Below are positions 35,206 to 49,800 of a stretch of 64,000 bases of DNA, piece after piece. A program made the position numbers and the translations under genes. The stretch's first letter is position 1. Each line of letters begins with the position of its first letter. This DNA is from Crotophaga sulcirostris (lineage: Eukaryota; Chordata; Aves; Cuculiformes; Crotophagidae), in the NCBI GenBank assembly GCA_013397455.1, contig VYZB01000335.1, positions 684,480 to 748,479 on the forward strand, written 5' to 3'. Below the pieces are notes generated by a model. The model had not been told where the DNA came from, made no database searches, and saw only the letters and a program-made list of their open reading frames with translations.

Positions 35206-37424
35206 TAAAGAGCACAGGCAAGCTAACTACATGTAACAGCTTGGATAGTTAAGTCTAGGCAAGCATTGGAGATGGTGGTACAGGGGATGCAGTAGCAGTT
35301 ATTCCTCCTGCCTGTAAGCTGCAGTGTCCCTTTTATTGTTGGTCCATTGCAGTAGTAAATGAACTCTAGTGAAATACATTTTTTCCCCTCTCACTTTAAG
35401 ATATAAACGGCATGAGTATCAATTGGGTCAAATTTGTGCTGATGAAGGTGCAAGGAAGAAGATTTGGCATGCTGGTGTATTTGCATTCAGTTGAATAAGG
35501 CACTGGGCTGAAAATTCAGACGCCTTACATTTTCAATGTATAACTTCAGACTTGCTTGCTCTTCCTTGCTTTTCTCCATTGGAGATGCCTGAGTAAAAAG
35601 TCTACAGCTTAAATACTACTGTGTACTGCTTTACAGGAGGAATGGAGTTTGGAGATGGGCCCGTGCTTTCAGATGCCTTCGTGCACTGTTGATACACTTT
35701 GAATAATTGACTGCAGGCAAGAGAATGTGTAAGGAGCACCATTTGCATGGATGTACTGTAAAGACACAAATGATGAAGCATATATGAAAATATACTGATG
35801 TGTAAAAATATACTTAAATTTTTAGATACTAATGCAACTCTTGAGCTTTGTACTGTGTTGCCATACGTGAGATTAGGTAGTGTAAGGGTCCCACAACCAT
35901 CTTTGGGAGAGACTGTTTCCAAGGGATGGATCTGTTATAGTTCTTCACTTCCATTCAGTGAGCTCATCCTTTTGGTTCACTCCTTCATGATCAGCAAATT
36001 ACTTTCTGTTATTTATTACAGATCCAAAGTGTGATGGGAGTGGAGAGGCAAACACTGATACTCCCATCCCTCCCTACCTCTGCTCCTGTCAGACTACTGA
36101 TTTTTTGTCCAAAAAGTGTATCAGTAATCTAATACTTCATGAAATTGTAATGTATACTGTATTGTAATGCAGACTGTAATTTAACATTGTCAGTCTTTGT
36201 GTCTTTCACGGTACTTCTGTGAAACTTCTGAAAGTACAAATGATTTTCCCCAACTGAGGTAATAAATTATAATATATGTTCCTCTAAGTACTTGGCTAAT
36301 TTTTCTGCTTCTGAAGTGGCTGTGTTTGTTGGTTGTTTTCTTTTTATAATTTGCTGTTTCAAGTTACATGTTAAAAATCACGGTGTGCTGGGGGTTGTCT
36401 TATTCGCAAAGCATTCATTTACATTTTTTTAGTGCAGTAAATGAGCAGGTCAGCATACAGGACACTGCTGGCTGGCTGGCAGTTCTCTGCCACTGCTTAT
36501 AACTATTGATTATAAAGGGCACTGTTGATCTAAAGGGCACTGTTAAGGTTGTTCAAAATGAAAATTTATGCTACAGTACCTTGAAAGTGATTCTAAACTA
36601 CAGATTTTAACTTTAATAATTGTGATCATTCATGTAACTTGAAATAGCCACTTAAGAGCTCTTCCAGAGTTTGAAACCACTTCAACTTGTCATTTGGCAT
36701 ATCCTTGCATGAAGAGAGAAACGAGTTTTACATTTCTTGACAGGCTCATGGAAATAAATTAAATTTCCCCAAGTTAATAAATATAGGTAGCGCAGCTTTG
36801 CCAATATCTTCCTTTGGTTTGTCTGAACAATCTTGACAGGATTTTGTTGTGCTTGAGGAAATAAATGGTGTCTTTACCATGTACATAACATACAGGAATG
36901 TGGAAGGAGTTAGATGGAGACTAGAACTCTGTCAAGTGCAACATCAGATTAGTAAAAAGTCCTTCCCTCACCCACCATTATCTCTAACTAGCATTTCTTG
37001 GCAGCTGCAGGGATTTTTCCTGGGAGAAATGTCTGAAATTACATCCTCCTCTTCGGTTCTGTGAAGATGGAGAGAAAATGTGTTTAGCATGGGAGCACGT
37101 TAAGAGACTGCTACCAGCATGGCGAAGTGAGTCTGACAAAGTACCTTGGTGCTGGACTTAGTGTTAAAATAAAACTTTTCTGCTAAAAAGCTTATTTGAG
37201 GAGAAACTGTTGCTCATGGGGTTTTGCTTGTTTCCTAAACAGAAGTTACTGGACTGGCTGTGCTGCAGTTCCCTGGTTTGGCTGGCTAGCCTTCATCACC
37301 AGATCCTGATTTTTATTTTTAGTGCTCTTTTTGTGCTTTTTCTCTAGCACTTGGCACCTTACAAAAGCAGCTACTTTGCGTTCCTTGTTGTCCTTCTCAA
37401 CAGCATCTCTTTTTTTGGTTACTT

Positions 37425-37830
37425 TTGGGAGTTGTACTTTCCCTCCAGGAAACGTTAGACAACTGTGGCCTTTTTTTGCCCGTCAGGGTGGGCTCCTTGT
37501 TCCATCCTTGGCTGTCCTGAGCTTCTTCCTACTCCTCTACGCTGCCTGACTCCTGGCGTGTAAGACCTTGGGCAGGATCCCTTGCCTCGGTCCCTGTTTG
37601 TTCAGGTGCTGATGCAGTAGGGTCCAGGTCCAGGCTCTGGCCAGAGCTCCCAGGCTTGTCTGCAGTAACGAGAGATTTCCAAAGTGGCTTTCTCCCAAAC
37701 CTACTTTTGTTCCTGTTTTGTACTGCTGGAAGCGTCCTCTCTTCTCTCGCCTGGATGGCAGTTTTCAACTATTTACTGCTTGCTTTAACTTAGCTCTTAA
37801 CTTTGAGGCAGGCTACCCAGCTTTCTCGAC
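37425..37830 (-). repeat. Inverted-pair element, copy 2 (SRPX intron 1)
   Basis: Its reverse complement matches copy 1 upstream of SRPX. On the + strand it reads CTTTCCCTCCAGGAAACGTTA, TTGTTCAGGTGCTGATGCAG, GTCCAGGTCCAGGCTCTGGC, CCTACTTTTGTTCCTGTTTTG and GGAAGCGTCCTCTCTTCTC. It lacks the nested CR1 and the long A-run, so it shows the uninterrupted form. The edges are approximate; similarity near the right edge (about 37790-37830) is weaker. Confidence 0.85.
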
Positions 37831-40800
37831 TGCCACTAGGTGTGAGTAGTGTGGTGGTTTCATGTGCAATGTCACAGCGAGTTGCTGCAAGACTCTGGAT
37901 AGAGGGAAGCCCACTGGAGAGGCTAAATTGTGATGTGGCTCACTAAATTTATCTAGGTTATGTTCCTTTACCCTCTTGTGTTATTTGGTGTGAAGTAAGT
38001 ACCGGGGGTGGGACTCATTTTATTGCTTTGGATGGTGCTGTCACTTTCTGCTGGCTTTCTGTGGGTCTTCGGTGCCCTGATTTCAGCTGTCAAACGTTAG
38101 CTCAGCAGTTGGGAGAGCTACTGTCCCCTCCTGGCAGTGTGCAGGGCAAATTATAGACTGGGAGAGGGAAACACCCCCAGCCATGTCCAAGCACTGAGCC
38201 TCTGCCAGCCTGTGCAACTCAAGATAGGGGCAGTCGGGCATTTTTGGCAAAAGTTTTTGCCGTTTGAGCAAATACCGTTTGTGTAGCTTCACACTTTTTG
38301 CTTACTCAATGAAAATGTGTCTTCATCTGAGGACAGATGACATCAGTGGGGTTTAGAGGTAGCTGCTGTGAGAGACCAAGTTTTGTCTGATGGATAGACC
38401 TCAAAAAGAAAGGAGAATGCTTGAAATTATGTGTGTTCTGGGTTGTCCTTGTGAGGCACTAGCAGGTCATTATGAGCTATTTTCAAAGTGAGGGGGGAAC
38501 CCACAACCAAAACCTGCAAGATGTGTATCATAAAGGTTGCATTCATTTGTTTGAAAGTGGTGAGTAAATATCTACATATGTGTATATATGTCTTTGAATT
38601 GCCGTGTGCAGCTGTGTCCTTCATGGAGGCACAGAAGAAATTTATGCTGCTTTGCAGGAAAATACATAACATTAAATTTTATGTTACGGCTATCATTTGC
38701 TCCAGATTTTGCAGTGGATAAAAATACACATGTGTGAGAATATTCCACATATGCAATTTGGATGATTTAGAAGTTTGTGTTATAAGGAAGGCTTGTTTTG
38801 AAGATTCTGAAATTACTGTGGTGTTGCTACAGAAGGACACCCTTTTTTCCTGTGCATGTAAAATTCAAAGGGTTGTCGCAACTCTGAATAGACAGGATTT
38901 CTTACAATTTGAACAGGGTGATAGGAGACATCTGATATTATTCTTCCTTACTTGTCGTCCTCTTCTTGTTCTTTTTAGGAAATAACATTGCCGTTCAGGG
39001 TTCTGGATTTAGACGTGTCATACATATATCCACTAAGAATAGCATTGCTGTTTGAAAGCTGTCATGTGTTCAAGCTTCTCCAGCGATGCCTTGTTATGCT
39101 GCATGGTTTACTCAAAGCCTACACTTAACCAATGTGGGCTGGCAACGTGAGTCACTTAGCAAAGTCTGTCTCCTTTTAGGCTGTATCCTGAGAGTTTTAA
39201 CCTACTAGGGTCTGTGGTCGGTTCTTGCGTCCCTCGGAGGTCTTTCATCAGGCTTTCTGATACTGACTGGCCAGATGGGGGGAGATGCTGCTTCCATCTC
39301 CTGCCTCAAAGTTAAGTTAAGAGCCTATGCCAGTTAGAGTTTTCTTTAGAGTTTTTGACTTTAGGGCAATGCAATTAAAATAATGACTTGATTTGATTGA
39401 GTACATCCATTGTGGCTCTCTAGTTATACTGTGTCACTAGCAAGTAAAACAGGCCAACATTAACATGCCTCTCTCCAGCTATTCTTGAAGATTAAAAACA
39501 TGTTGGTTTGCAGACATTCACTATTCTAAGCTGCCCGGAGGCAGATACCAGAAACAATAAGCCTGACGCTGACTTATGGTGGCAGTGAAATGTTTAAATA
39601 AAAAAACCCCACAACCCAACAAATAATAAAAAGGTCTTTCCCGTATTTTACTTTTCTGGGAAAGGAGTGGATGTGAATGTCCCAGAAGGCTTCTCGATGC
39701 TGAAAAGGGGATCTTTCTTATTACCATACTAAGGAAAAAAAGGGATGACTTGTTGAAGGTGTTTTTTGTGAAAGCATCTAACTGGTAGTTTGCTTTGACT
39801 TGGTATTACTGATTTCTTTTTGTAGCCTTAAGGAAGCTGGTTAGCTGGTCTGCAGCCCCTTTATAAAATGGTTTGTCTGGCAGGAGAGAACACTTCGAGA
39901 GCTTTGGCTGAAGAACATTCCTATAAGTAACAAGTACTATTATTACTATTTCATATGCAGTGCATCATATTAAGTAAAACCATGTGGGGTGTGTTTAGTT
40001 ATGAAACTGCTACAGGTTGCTTTTGAGTCTTGTTAAACTCAAAAGGAGTGACCTGTGCCTGGTGGCGGTTCTGGGCATACCTATGTGCTCTTCTGGCTAG
40101 TCTTTACATCATCATTGTTCCTGCTGCGGTTAAAACTTCTGGCTGTGTTTCCATTTTGGTATTGGGAACCACATTTTGAGTTTCTTGTTGGTACTTAGAA
40201 TAATCAGATAAGAAATGTGTGTCTGGGAGAAACAGGAGATAATTGTAACTGTAGACATGCCTTGATTTTGAGTTTAAGAAAATTTCGAGTCAAATGCATC
40301 AAATCATGAATAGTTCTGTAATTAGGGAAGACAACTTTTGTATAAATGCCAGTAGTGATATTGATGTGTGACAAATACCCTTTTGTCCACCAGCACACTG
40401 GAAGCTTGTAGTGGTTAACGGGCTGAGAGCTTATCGCCTTTTCTGAAAATGCAGACACCTGAATTGTTTTGTTTGTTTATTATAAAAAATTATCCCTTTA
40501 CAATGTTTTTGTTTGCCTGTTTGTTTAGGGAAATCTTTAATGTGTGGCATACTTATAAAATGACTCAGACATTTTAGCCATAACATACATTAAAAGCCAT
40601 TATGTGTAACTCATCAGAAATAACTTGGTGGATTTATGACCATCTGACTTCCCTGTTGGAAAAGTTTGCCAAGATGGATCAGTTGAAAGGAATTAAAAAT
40701 AAATCCTTCATTTGAGTTATAAAATATTTCCACATTTTTAAGTCACTCACAAGAAGAATTGTGTTTGATTTATTTTCAGTTGATGAATGTTGTCTCTAAA

Positions 40801-43800
40801 GCACAACCCTCATGTCTCTTAACTCTTCTGCCTTTAGCGAAGCTATTCTTTATTGCACAAAGACAATGAGAGGAGGGGTAGGCAACAGAAAAAAAAAGTC
40901 ATGATGTAGGACGTGACACATGAGAATCAATTCATGTATTATTAATGTTTTTTATGGAGTAGAGCCTTATGGTCCTCACAGTTCCAGTTCACAAGAAGCT
41001 GTGCTCTCCAAAATGTTCTTGATCTTTTTTTTCTTGATGAAGACACAGTGATAAGTGAGAACTGACAAATGGCAACAGAAGTGTGCAAAGGGAAGGCATG
41101 AAAAAGACCTCATGGCTGTGTAGTTTATTGCACAATTTAAATAAACTTTGACTTAAACACTCCATGCACAAGTACCGTTCAACAAACTAACAAACACAGA
41201 CTCTTCCCATCGCCCTCCTCCTAAACTCTCGTGAGAGCTGATGCAGCAGTGTATGTTTTAGATTATGTTTGCTCAAACAGTTATTTTAAAACCATGCTGT
41301 TTAATTCCTGGTCACTTCTGGTTTCCACTGTGGAAGGAGCTGTGAGGAATCCGTGCCATCCATGTGTGTGTGAGCAGGGGAGGAGGAAGGCTTGGAAGGC
41401 TCCACAGCTTATAATTTCATACAGGGTTGCATCTCTTTCGGACTTCTAGTTGTCAGCCACCTGCGATGAGAGTGCTCCATCCCTGTAACAAGGTTCTGAA
41501 AATTTCTGAAGGCTGGAGCAAGGTTTACATCAGAGAGCTGGCTGATGGACTGCTCCTGCTGACAGCTTTTTGCCAAGCTGGCGGGTTGTTGACGGATGGC
41601 TGAAATGACCTGTAATGTAACTGCTTTTTCCCAGAAAACCATTGCTATTCTGAGAGCCGGCTGGGTGAGCGAGTTGGAACGAGGGAGCTTGTTGTCAGAT
41701 CTTGTTGGAGGTCGCCCTTAACCTGATTTCTTACTTGCAAATGTTAACTTGTCTCTGACTGCTGTTGAACTGGTGCCTTTGCAAATACAAGATGCTGAAG
41801 AGCCTTTCCACTGCATTGGGGCAGAGTGGTGAGAGGCAAATGAATGAACTGTACAGCACTGTACAGCTTGTGTAGCCCTTGCCTTTTGAGAGTTTGGTTT
41901 CTTTGAAGTAAAAAGACCAGTACAGGACTAGATATAAGCAGTGGGGGAGTAATGCTGGTTGTCGTTTGCACACAAGACACACTAAACACTGTTGTATAAG
42001 ATGTTTCCAATTTTGCGTGTCACAGTAAAATTTTGTGGGAAAGAAATTTTAAATCATGAAAAGAAATCAACAAAACTCAAACAAGGTTGTAGATAATAGG
42101 CAAATGAATGGACCCATGAGTTATTTGGTCTGTCTGCAGTGGAAATCCATGAGTTATCCTTCACCGTTTTTAATAACATGTTGTCAGATTTGCAAATGGA
42201 AGGCCAGAACACTAAATCAAGGAACACGGGCACCTGATTTTATTATTTTTGTCTGAGTGGTCCAAATCATAGCTCTTTCCAGAAGCTATGCAGGCTCCCC
42301 AGCTAAAATGTTTTTGGTTTTTTGGTTTTTATTTTTTTTGGTTGGTTTCATGTTTGGTTGAGAGGCACAGAAAACTATGGAGTCAGTATTTTTTAGGTGT
42401 TTATAAAAAGCGTGTGGAACTTTCAAATTTCTTGTTTCTACATAGAAGACTTCAGGGTTAGAGCTGTCTTGGCACTGTGAAGGCTGGCAGTGGGGCAGGG
42501 GCTTCCCCCTGCAGCCCTGTCCCACTGTGTCTGGAGACAGCAGAGCTGGGGTGGGGACCAACTCCCACAGCAGGGACAGGGCAACTCCGAGGCCAAGCCA
42601 GGGGCCCCGGTGGCTGAGGACCTGGCAGGGTTGGAGCTGCTGTGGGCGTTACAGTGGGTGATAGGTCTCACATGTTTGACCTTCGGCTCTATTTTGGGTT
42701 AAATTCCACATCAGTTGCAGTGTATTAATTCTTAGTAGCAATTTAGGAAATGTTTTAATTTTTCTGTGAGAATTATTACTAGCTTTGTACGTTTTGTGTG
42801 AATTATTAATTTTTTTTTCCCCCAGTGTGTTTGGTATACTTCCTTTTTACATCTGTATGTCTGGTCTGTATTACAAACTTCCAGTTTGTCAGTCGGCCTT
42901 TAACAGCAAGGCCTGAAATGTCACAAGTCAGTTTTTCAAACCTAGATGCTTCTGTGAGGAGGAAACAGAAATACGAAGGCATCCCTATCCTGTCTTTATG
43001 AGACAAAACAAGTGATCTTTGCTGTATGTCCCCAGTTTCTTTGAATAGCATATTTTGCCACTCAGGAGAAACTTGGTGTGACAAGAATGCAAATGAACCC
43101 GTAATTCTGTTGTTTAAAATTGTTTGTTCTGCTATGAGTATAGCTTGTTCTTTCTGAGACTGTCAAGTTACCGTCCACAGGACGTTTATGAACCTTGTGT
43201 AGTTTTCTGGTACTAAACTGTCACTGTTGACAAGCAAAATTCATAGAACTGGCTATTAAAGCATTATATCCTAATTACGTTAAGTGAACCCTGACCTCTG
43301 TATTTGAAGCTGTCTGCCAACTTGCTATCTGGAACTGGTCATTCCTGGCAGATGTTGTTTGTCAATGCTAGGTGTCAGCCTCTCCATAACGAAAGGGACC
43401 CAGACACAGCCATCCTGAGGTTATGTAGCAACTTCATACTTTCCTGGTTAACCCTGCTGCTTTCCAGAACACCCTGTCCTGATGTCAGGAGGCTGGGGCT
43501 GGACTGGCCACTATTGGTGGTATGGCAGATGCAGGACGTACTTCCATGAGCTGGAGCATCTTCCTTCTTGCTGGGGATCATGGTGGTGGCCACAGCCTCT
43601 CAGTATCTGCTCTTGGCCTTGAAGGCTAGGAGGGATGGGGAGAAGGAAAAGGGGTGCTGCTGGGTATTTATTAATGGCGTGATGCAAGTGGGAAGAGGAG
43701 GGGTAGGCACGTATGGTCACATCTCTGTTGCCCTGCACTAGCTGGGAATGCGCTTCTGGTTTCCTCAGGTTGCTCACTGACTGCCTGAGAAGTGTTGGCA

Positions 43801-46800
43801 TCTATGCTGAAGGTGGGACTGGGTTACCAAGGGTGAAGGAGAAGCCTTCAGCATTTACTGCAAAGACTAGGAAAAAATATGTTTCTGTTTTGTCTTATAA
43901 CTTATGAACAACCTATTTAATTTTATGTTGATTTATTTTCATTTACTTTCTAGTTTGGGGCACTTGAAGTTTCTGGGCATTTTCTTTGGCAATATGGCTA
44001 TATTTATTTGAATATAAAGCTAATGCTTCTCACGAATCATGTAATTTCAGCAGATACAATTTTAAAGAATTAACAAAAGATCGAAGTCTGTTGTATCAAA
44101 AGCCATCAATACGGTATATTTTTCTGTAATACTCTTGTGACTTTTGTGATACGCGTGTATGATGAGTGAAACTAGATCGTCTCAGTGAATATCCTTATAA
44201 ATGACCTTGGTAACCACTCTTTCAGAAGGAAACTTGTTTACCCTCTTGGTTTCAATGCAAATGAGAACCTGGAGAATATTCTTCCAATCAGGAGTTGCCA
44301 CTGACATGAATATTAATAACAAATGAACCAAGGGTTTGGAGGGAGTATCTCATATGTTCATTTAAAATCTAATCAGTGTTATTTTATGCTGATGGTAGCA
44401 AAGAACTTCTGAATCTGATTTATTATTTTAAACAAAATGGGCAAACTAGTTCTCATCAGTTGGTTTACTCAACTGTGTGCTTTGGGCTGTGAAGCCGTAT
44501 TAAATACTGTTTGCTTTGAGTTTTTGTAGCTTTGGTTTTGCTACTAGTCTTCACAAATAAATTAAATTCCTACCTACTGAGACTTGACAACAATTGTTTA
44601 CTTTTCTGTTGGTTAATTTGCTATTAAATTTTAAGTTCCTCTGCACCTCTTTTTTTTTTTTACCTGCTTTTGTGTAATTTTTGCTCAGTTTTCACCTGCT
44701 GACTGCCCTACATGATGCTGCACTGTTCCTTCAGCTCTTCCTCCCTAGTGTAATGCCTGCTTTTTCTTCTTCATGCTACCCTTGAAAAACACTAGAAAAG
44801 CATGAGTAGTCCTGGAGTCCTTAGAAGTCTCAATTTTTCTTCCAGGAGGTGCGTCCAGTACAACAACCTTTAATACCTCTGTCTGTTTGCAGGGTATTTG
44901 CAGGTGTCATGGATAAAATAACAAATTTCTAGAGTAAGGACTTTGTAAACTGATGATTATGCTTCTAGTTTCTCTAAAAGGAAGCTGCTCGCGTGGAAGT
45001 GAGACGTAATGTATGCTGTGAAGACTTCTCCTGGACTGCAGTCGTATTTATTCCTAAGAAGATAAATAGTGAGAAAACGAAAGCTGACAAGTTGAAGCTA
45101 ACTTGGGGAGAAGTACTGCTTGAGCCATTTGAGGATAATGTGCCACAACAGAAGTTTTTATATTTTTTTAAGGAGTGGCTTAAGCAGGGAAGGTAAGGAA
45201 ATGTTGCAGGAGGGAGAAGTCCTAAGGGGAGCTCACTGCCAGCATAGGGTTTGCAGTAGTTCTGTATTGCTTCTGACACTGTGTGTCTCCACTTCTAAAG
45301 AGCAAGAGGAGATGACAGTCAGTAACTTTACATTTTTTTGCTCTCCTTCTGTTTTCTAGGAACTTGTTGGAGAGTTTCCTATGGATTACAGGCAGCTCCT
45401 GGTGCTCGTTTTCAAGTTTTGATGTAATATCTGATCCTTAAAGCTGAGTCTTTTTTCCTAGAGAACCTTTCTTCTAGTCACCTCATAAAATCTGAAAAAT
45501 ACTGTTAAAATGGCCAAGGTTCAGAAATAACACGTGACTCAAGGATAAAGAGAAGAGAGGAAAGCAGTCTATCTGGTGCTGGAGTGTTGAAAGTTAGTTA
45601 CCAAGATATGCCAGTTTCCACTGTCAGCACTTAAAAAAAAAAAACAACAACAAGATTTATTCCATCTGTCACTGATTCAGAATAGATCAGGATTGGTTTT
45701 CAATTTCTTCCTCTGGAAAGTTATCCCGAAGGCCATTGGAATTTGTCATTAAGGAGACTTCCAGCTTAGAAGTTCTTTATTTACTAAGTTATTAGTAATT
45801 CTACTTCATTTTAGGTACCAGTAGTAATACCTCTTTTTGGTCCCTTATTGGCCTTCTATAGGTGGCCTCCTATTTTTCTGGTTTTTCAATCTCTTCCTAA
45901 AATGTAGGCCTACATTTAAAACCTTACAATAGCTTAATAAAATGGGAAAAAAACCCCCACATTCAGGTATTTCACAGGGATTGTTTCTTTGGATCTTAAG
46001 ATTAACAGTCTTATCTCTATATGGTAGCATTTGTTTGCCACTTCAGAGTCCCAGTTTACTTTTCCATCTTGCAGCCTCCTAGTGCATCTCATGGTGCATG
46101 TGCCCTCAGCGTACCCTCTCCTCCGCCCTTTTCCCATTGAAGCAGCTGCTGAAGCATTTGGTTGTGTGGGGCTTTGTGAGTTACTCAGGCTTTGTCTGTT
46201 ATAAACTCAGTCTTATAAATGTCATAAGAAAATTCTTAGGAAAAAAACCATCAATTGTTTCTGTTTAGCGTAGAAGGTAGCAATGGCCTATGAGACCCCT
46301 CTGTGCGAAAAGAGATTGTGCCACACATAGGGGCTGGTCCTCAACATCTGCTGTCCTGATGGAGGTGTGCCCTTCCATCAGAAATGGAAACCACTGTGGC
46401 ATCCAAGTGTGTTCATCCGAACAGGGTTTCATCCCAATGAGGTAGTCTTTCACCCTTTCAGGTAGCCTGGAGGCAGACTAGTCAATGTGTCTGTTGCGTG
46501 AGGATGGCTGTTGACTTCGCTGGTACACAGCTTATTCAGTTTCCTGGAGGGCTCCAGCCATTCCAGCTCTTGGGAAACTCTCTCATGAGACCAGGGATGC
46601 ACAGCTGAATGATGCTGGCAACAGACTTGTGTTGCTTTGTTTCAGGGCGGTGAAAGCTGTCAAGGTTCCTGCCAGCCCATTATATCCTCATGACTCCAAA
46701 TTCACACATCAGTTTGATTTTTAGGACACGTAAGATAGCTCCATCAACAAAGCAGCTTTGGAAGTAGGGTGCCTCTGGGTGCTGGTCACACATGTATCTA

Positions 46801-49800
46801 GGGAGTCAGGCAGTCTTCAAAGTCCTGGCAGAAGAGGGGTTACTAGCAGGATGCAGGTGGGCAATTCTCAGCTCAGGCTGCTAAACCACTGTGGAGAAAA
46901 GGACCAAACATATGTCAGCAGTAGAAGTGCTTCAAGAAGCTAGCCTAGAAAACAAAGGGCAGGCGGAGATGTGCTGCAAAGTTATAAATAAGTGGAATTT
47001 CCTTAATTGCCTGGTAGGTAAATTAGGCTATTAGTCCACTTGAACAGTGACAAAGCTGTAAGTAACTGAGATGAGCTGGTGTCTGCCAGGATGAGACACA
47101 GTCTGAGTGGAGTTATAGACAAGTGTTACTTACTGGTAGACAATACTGTCTTAGAGCAGCAAAGATGGGCTTATAGATGTCCAGACCACAGGCCGTGCGT
47201 AGACAGCCTTTGCAGAGCCTTTTGTGACTTTTCAGGCAGAGTGCAAATTCCTCTGTATCAAGAGCTGTCTATATTTTCCGTGCACACCCCCATAGCCACT
47301 GCATATAATGAAGCCTTTGCTTTCGTGGTACGCTTAACCTCTGACTTAGACCACATATGTGCTCAGAATAGGAATTATATTATTATGCAGTAAGCAACTG
47401 TGGTAGCTGTGTTTCATGTAGATGTAATGCAGTGCATTTACCCTCCTTAAACCTATTGATTAAAGAATGCATAGTTTTTTTCAGTTGAATTGATTTACAT
47501 TTTAGTGTTCATGACACTTTTCACCCTTTCTTTGGTAACAGTCTGTGGTGCTGTAATTGTTCTGATATAAAAAGAGATGCTGCCGTTAGGGGGTTTTTTA
47601 GCATTATTTATTATTCCTTAAGCAAATATTAAACTTTAGAGTTCCTTATGGCCTGAACAAAGGAAACCTTTTTCTCCAGCCTCCTCCCTTTTGGTCTCCT
47701 GCTGGCATAACTAGCTGCCATTCCAAATATTCAAGGACTTCTTTTGTTCACCTGTCTTGGAGTTTTCATTCTCTCTTTCTATTTGATTTGCTGGATTTCA
47801 GTTTATTGCAAGGTCCTTATCAGGTGGAGCCCTTTAAAAGGGAGGGCAGATGCTCTTGGGTCTTCTTTTGCCAGCCTAAAAAACTGTGGAGGCTAACGTG
47901 TTCCTCTTTCTCTGCACCCAACTGTTTAGATGTTCAATTTGGCAATGTATCCAAAGGAAAAAAAAACCAAACCTTTACTGATCATGCTGAAACTCAGCCT
48001 TTCATGAGAGCACAGTTCATGTATGTAACAATCAAATTTTTCACTTAGAGCCAAGCTTCCAGTTTGACCCCATAGATCATCTACTTGGGGAATTGTTGTG
48101 GTACCTTGTGGGTTGTACTGTTCAGCAGTGAAAGGAATGTGGCCTGTTTTGGAAATAAGGAATAACACAGGAGATGACCAGTGTTTCTTTTGAAGGTGTG
48201 CCAATATCAGCTTTCAAGTAGTAGCCAGTTGGGATGCTTTTTTTTTCCCACAGAAATAAAAATTTCATTTCAGTAGCAGAGGCCTTTCATCCATATGTGT
48301 TACCTTTTCTTCTGTGTTTTCTTTAAATTAATTTTCTGTTGAAAACAAGCTATATATATATTACAACTCAAAAACTGCATTTTAAGCAAAATCTGATGAA
48401 ATCCTCACTTCCCATTGAATCACTCAAAATGTCGCACCACAAGAGCAATACAGAGCAAACCAGAATTTCCAGAATTAGGATTCTGGAAATGCCTGTTTTG
48501 TTTTTGTTTTTTTCCTTTCCTGTAAGGACACAATTTTCATGAAGGATATTTTTTTACAGCTTCAAGTGAATAGTAGTTAAAAAACAATTACCTAAGGCCT
48601 TTTATGTGTGTATATTGCAAGCAGTTTAGTTACGCTAAACACACGACTATAGTAAAAGCAAATGCACTTGTAATGGAACAAGATATCTGGGAGCAGCCTA
48701 CAACTGAACTAAAGTTCCTGGACCATACATGTGTTGGCAAAGGTGTTTGTAGCCTCTTGTCTGCCAGTTTTTCTCTTAACTGCTGCTGTGTTACAGGACT
48801 TCTGCCTGGATTGAGCTAGAGCCACTTGAGTAACTTCCACTTTTATTGCCGGTCTGGAGAGGGAAAAATGAAGAAAATCATTGGTGGAAAGTGTTTTGCT
48901 TTGGATTTGCTGTATCTAAGATATCTACATATGTACGTAAAAGGACACAGAGTTGAATTGTCCTTTCAGAGCTTTTCTGGGCTAACACTAACTTATGTGT
49001 CCATGCAGTTTCCATTCTACCACTTATTTTTGTGAGAGTACGGGCATGGATATGGCTGCCTATTTCTGGTTGTGTGACTTCATTGAAATGAATGAGACAC
49101 CTTATGCCAGGAGTAGTGTTTTCTTTGTCACACAGTATTTGCCAGCACATGAAATGAGTTTTATTTTGTTAGCTGACTTTTCTGTAAAGCAATATTTTTC
49201 TCAACATGTGTAATTAATCTGTTCTGAAACACCGTCATGGCTTGGTGTCAGCTACAGAGTTTCTTAGTAGTCACATCAGGTCACAGATGGCAAAGGAGGG
49301 GGAAGAGATTATCTTTTGGGAAAATAACCCATGCCTGCATTTTCCTAATCAGATTCGTGATTTCTCTGTAATTGGACAGTTTTATTTCACAAAGCATAAG
49401 CTACTGCTGGCATGCAGACTTCAGAGATCTCTGACCTCTTTTGAACTTGCTAATTCTTAAGCTTTCTGTTCTGCATTTCAGTTGTGTTTGATTATGATGA
49501 CTTTGAAAGCACAGCTCTTTGGTGGAGTCTTGTATGAGGCAAGTTGAAACCTGTGCTTTAAAACATGATGTTTACATCTTAATACTGAGATGCAGTGAAT
49601 TAGTCTGTGTAAAGCCCTGAGGGGGTCTTCTTGGTATGGGATTGCTTCCTGTACCTGGAAGACCTTACACCTGCAAGAAGCAGAAAGACAATTGTAGTGC
49701 AGAGCTTGCGGGTGTGCATGGAAGCTCAAATCTGTGCTATCCACCTGTATATTTCTGTAAATACAGGCAGGGAAATTTCTAAACATCTCTGGAAGTTAAT

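Larger units (their letters stand above)
31106..37424 (+). other. SRPX: SRPX intron 1, first part; CR1 fragments only
   Basis: This is intronic sequence with no coding exon that I can support. Two CR1 pieces (32048-32321 and 35095-35205) are listed separately. The remaining frames are short and overlap on both strands. Confidence 0.6.
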
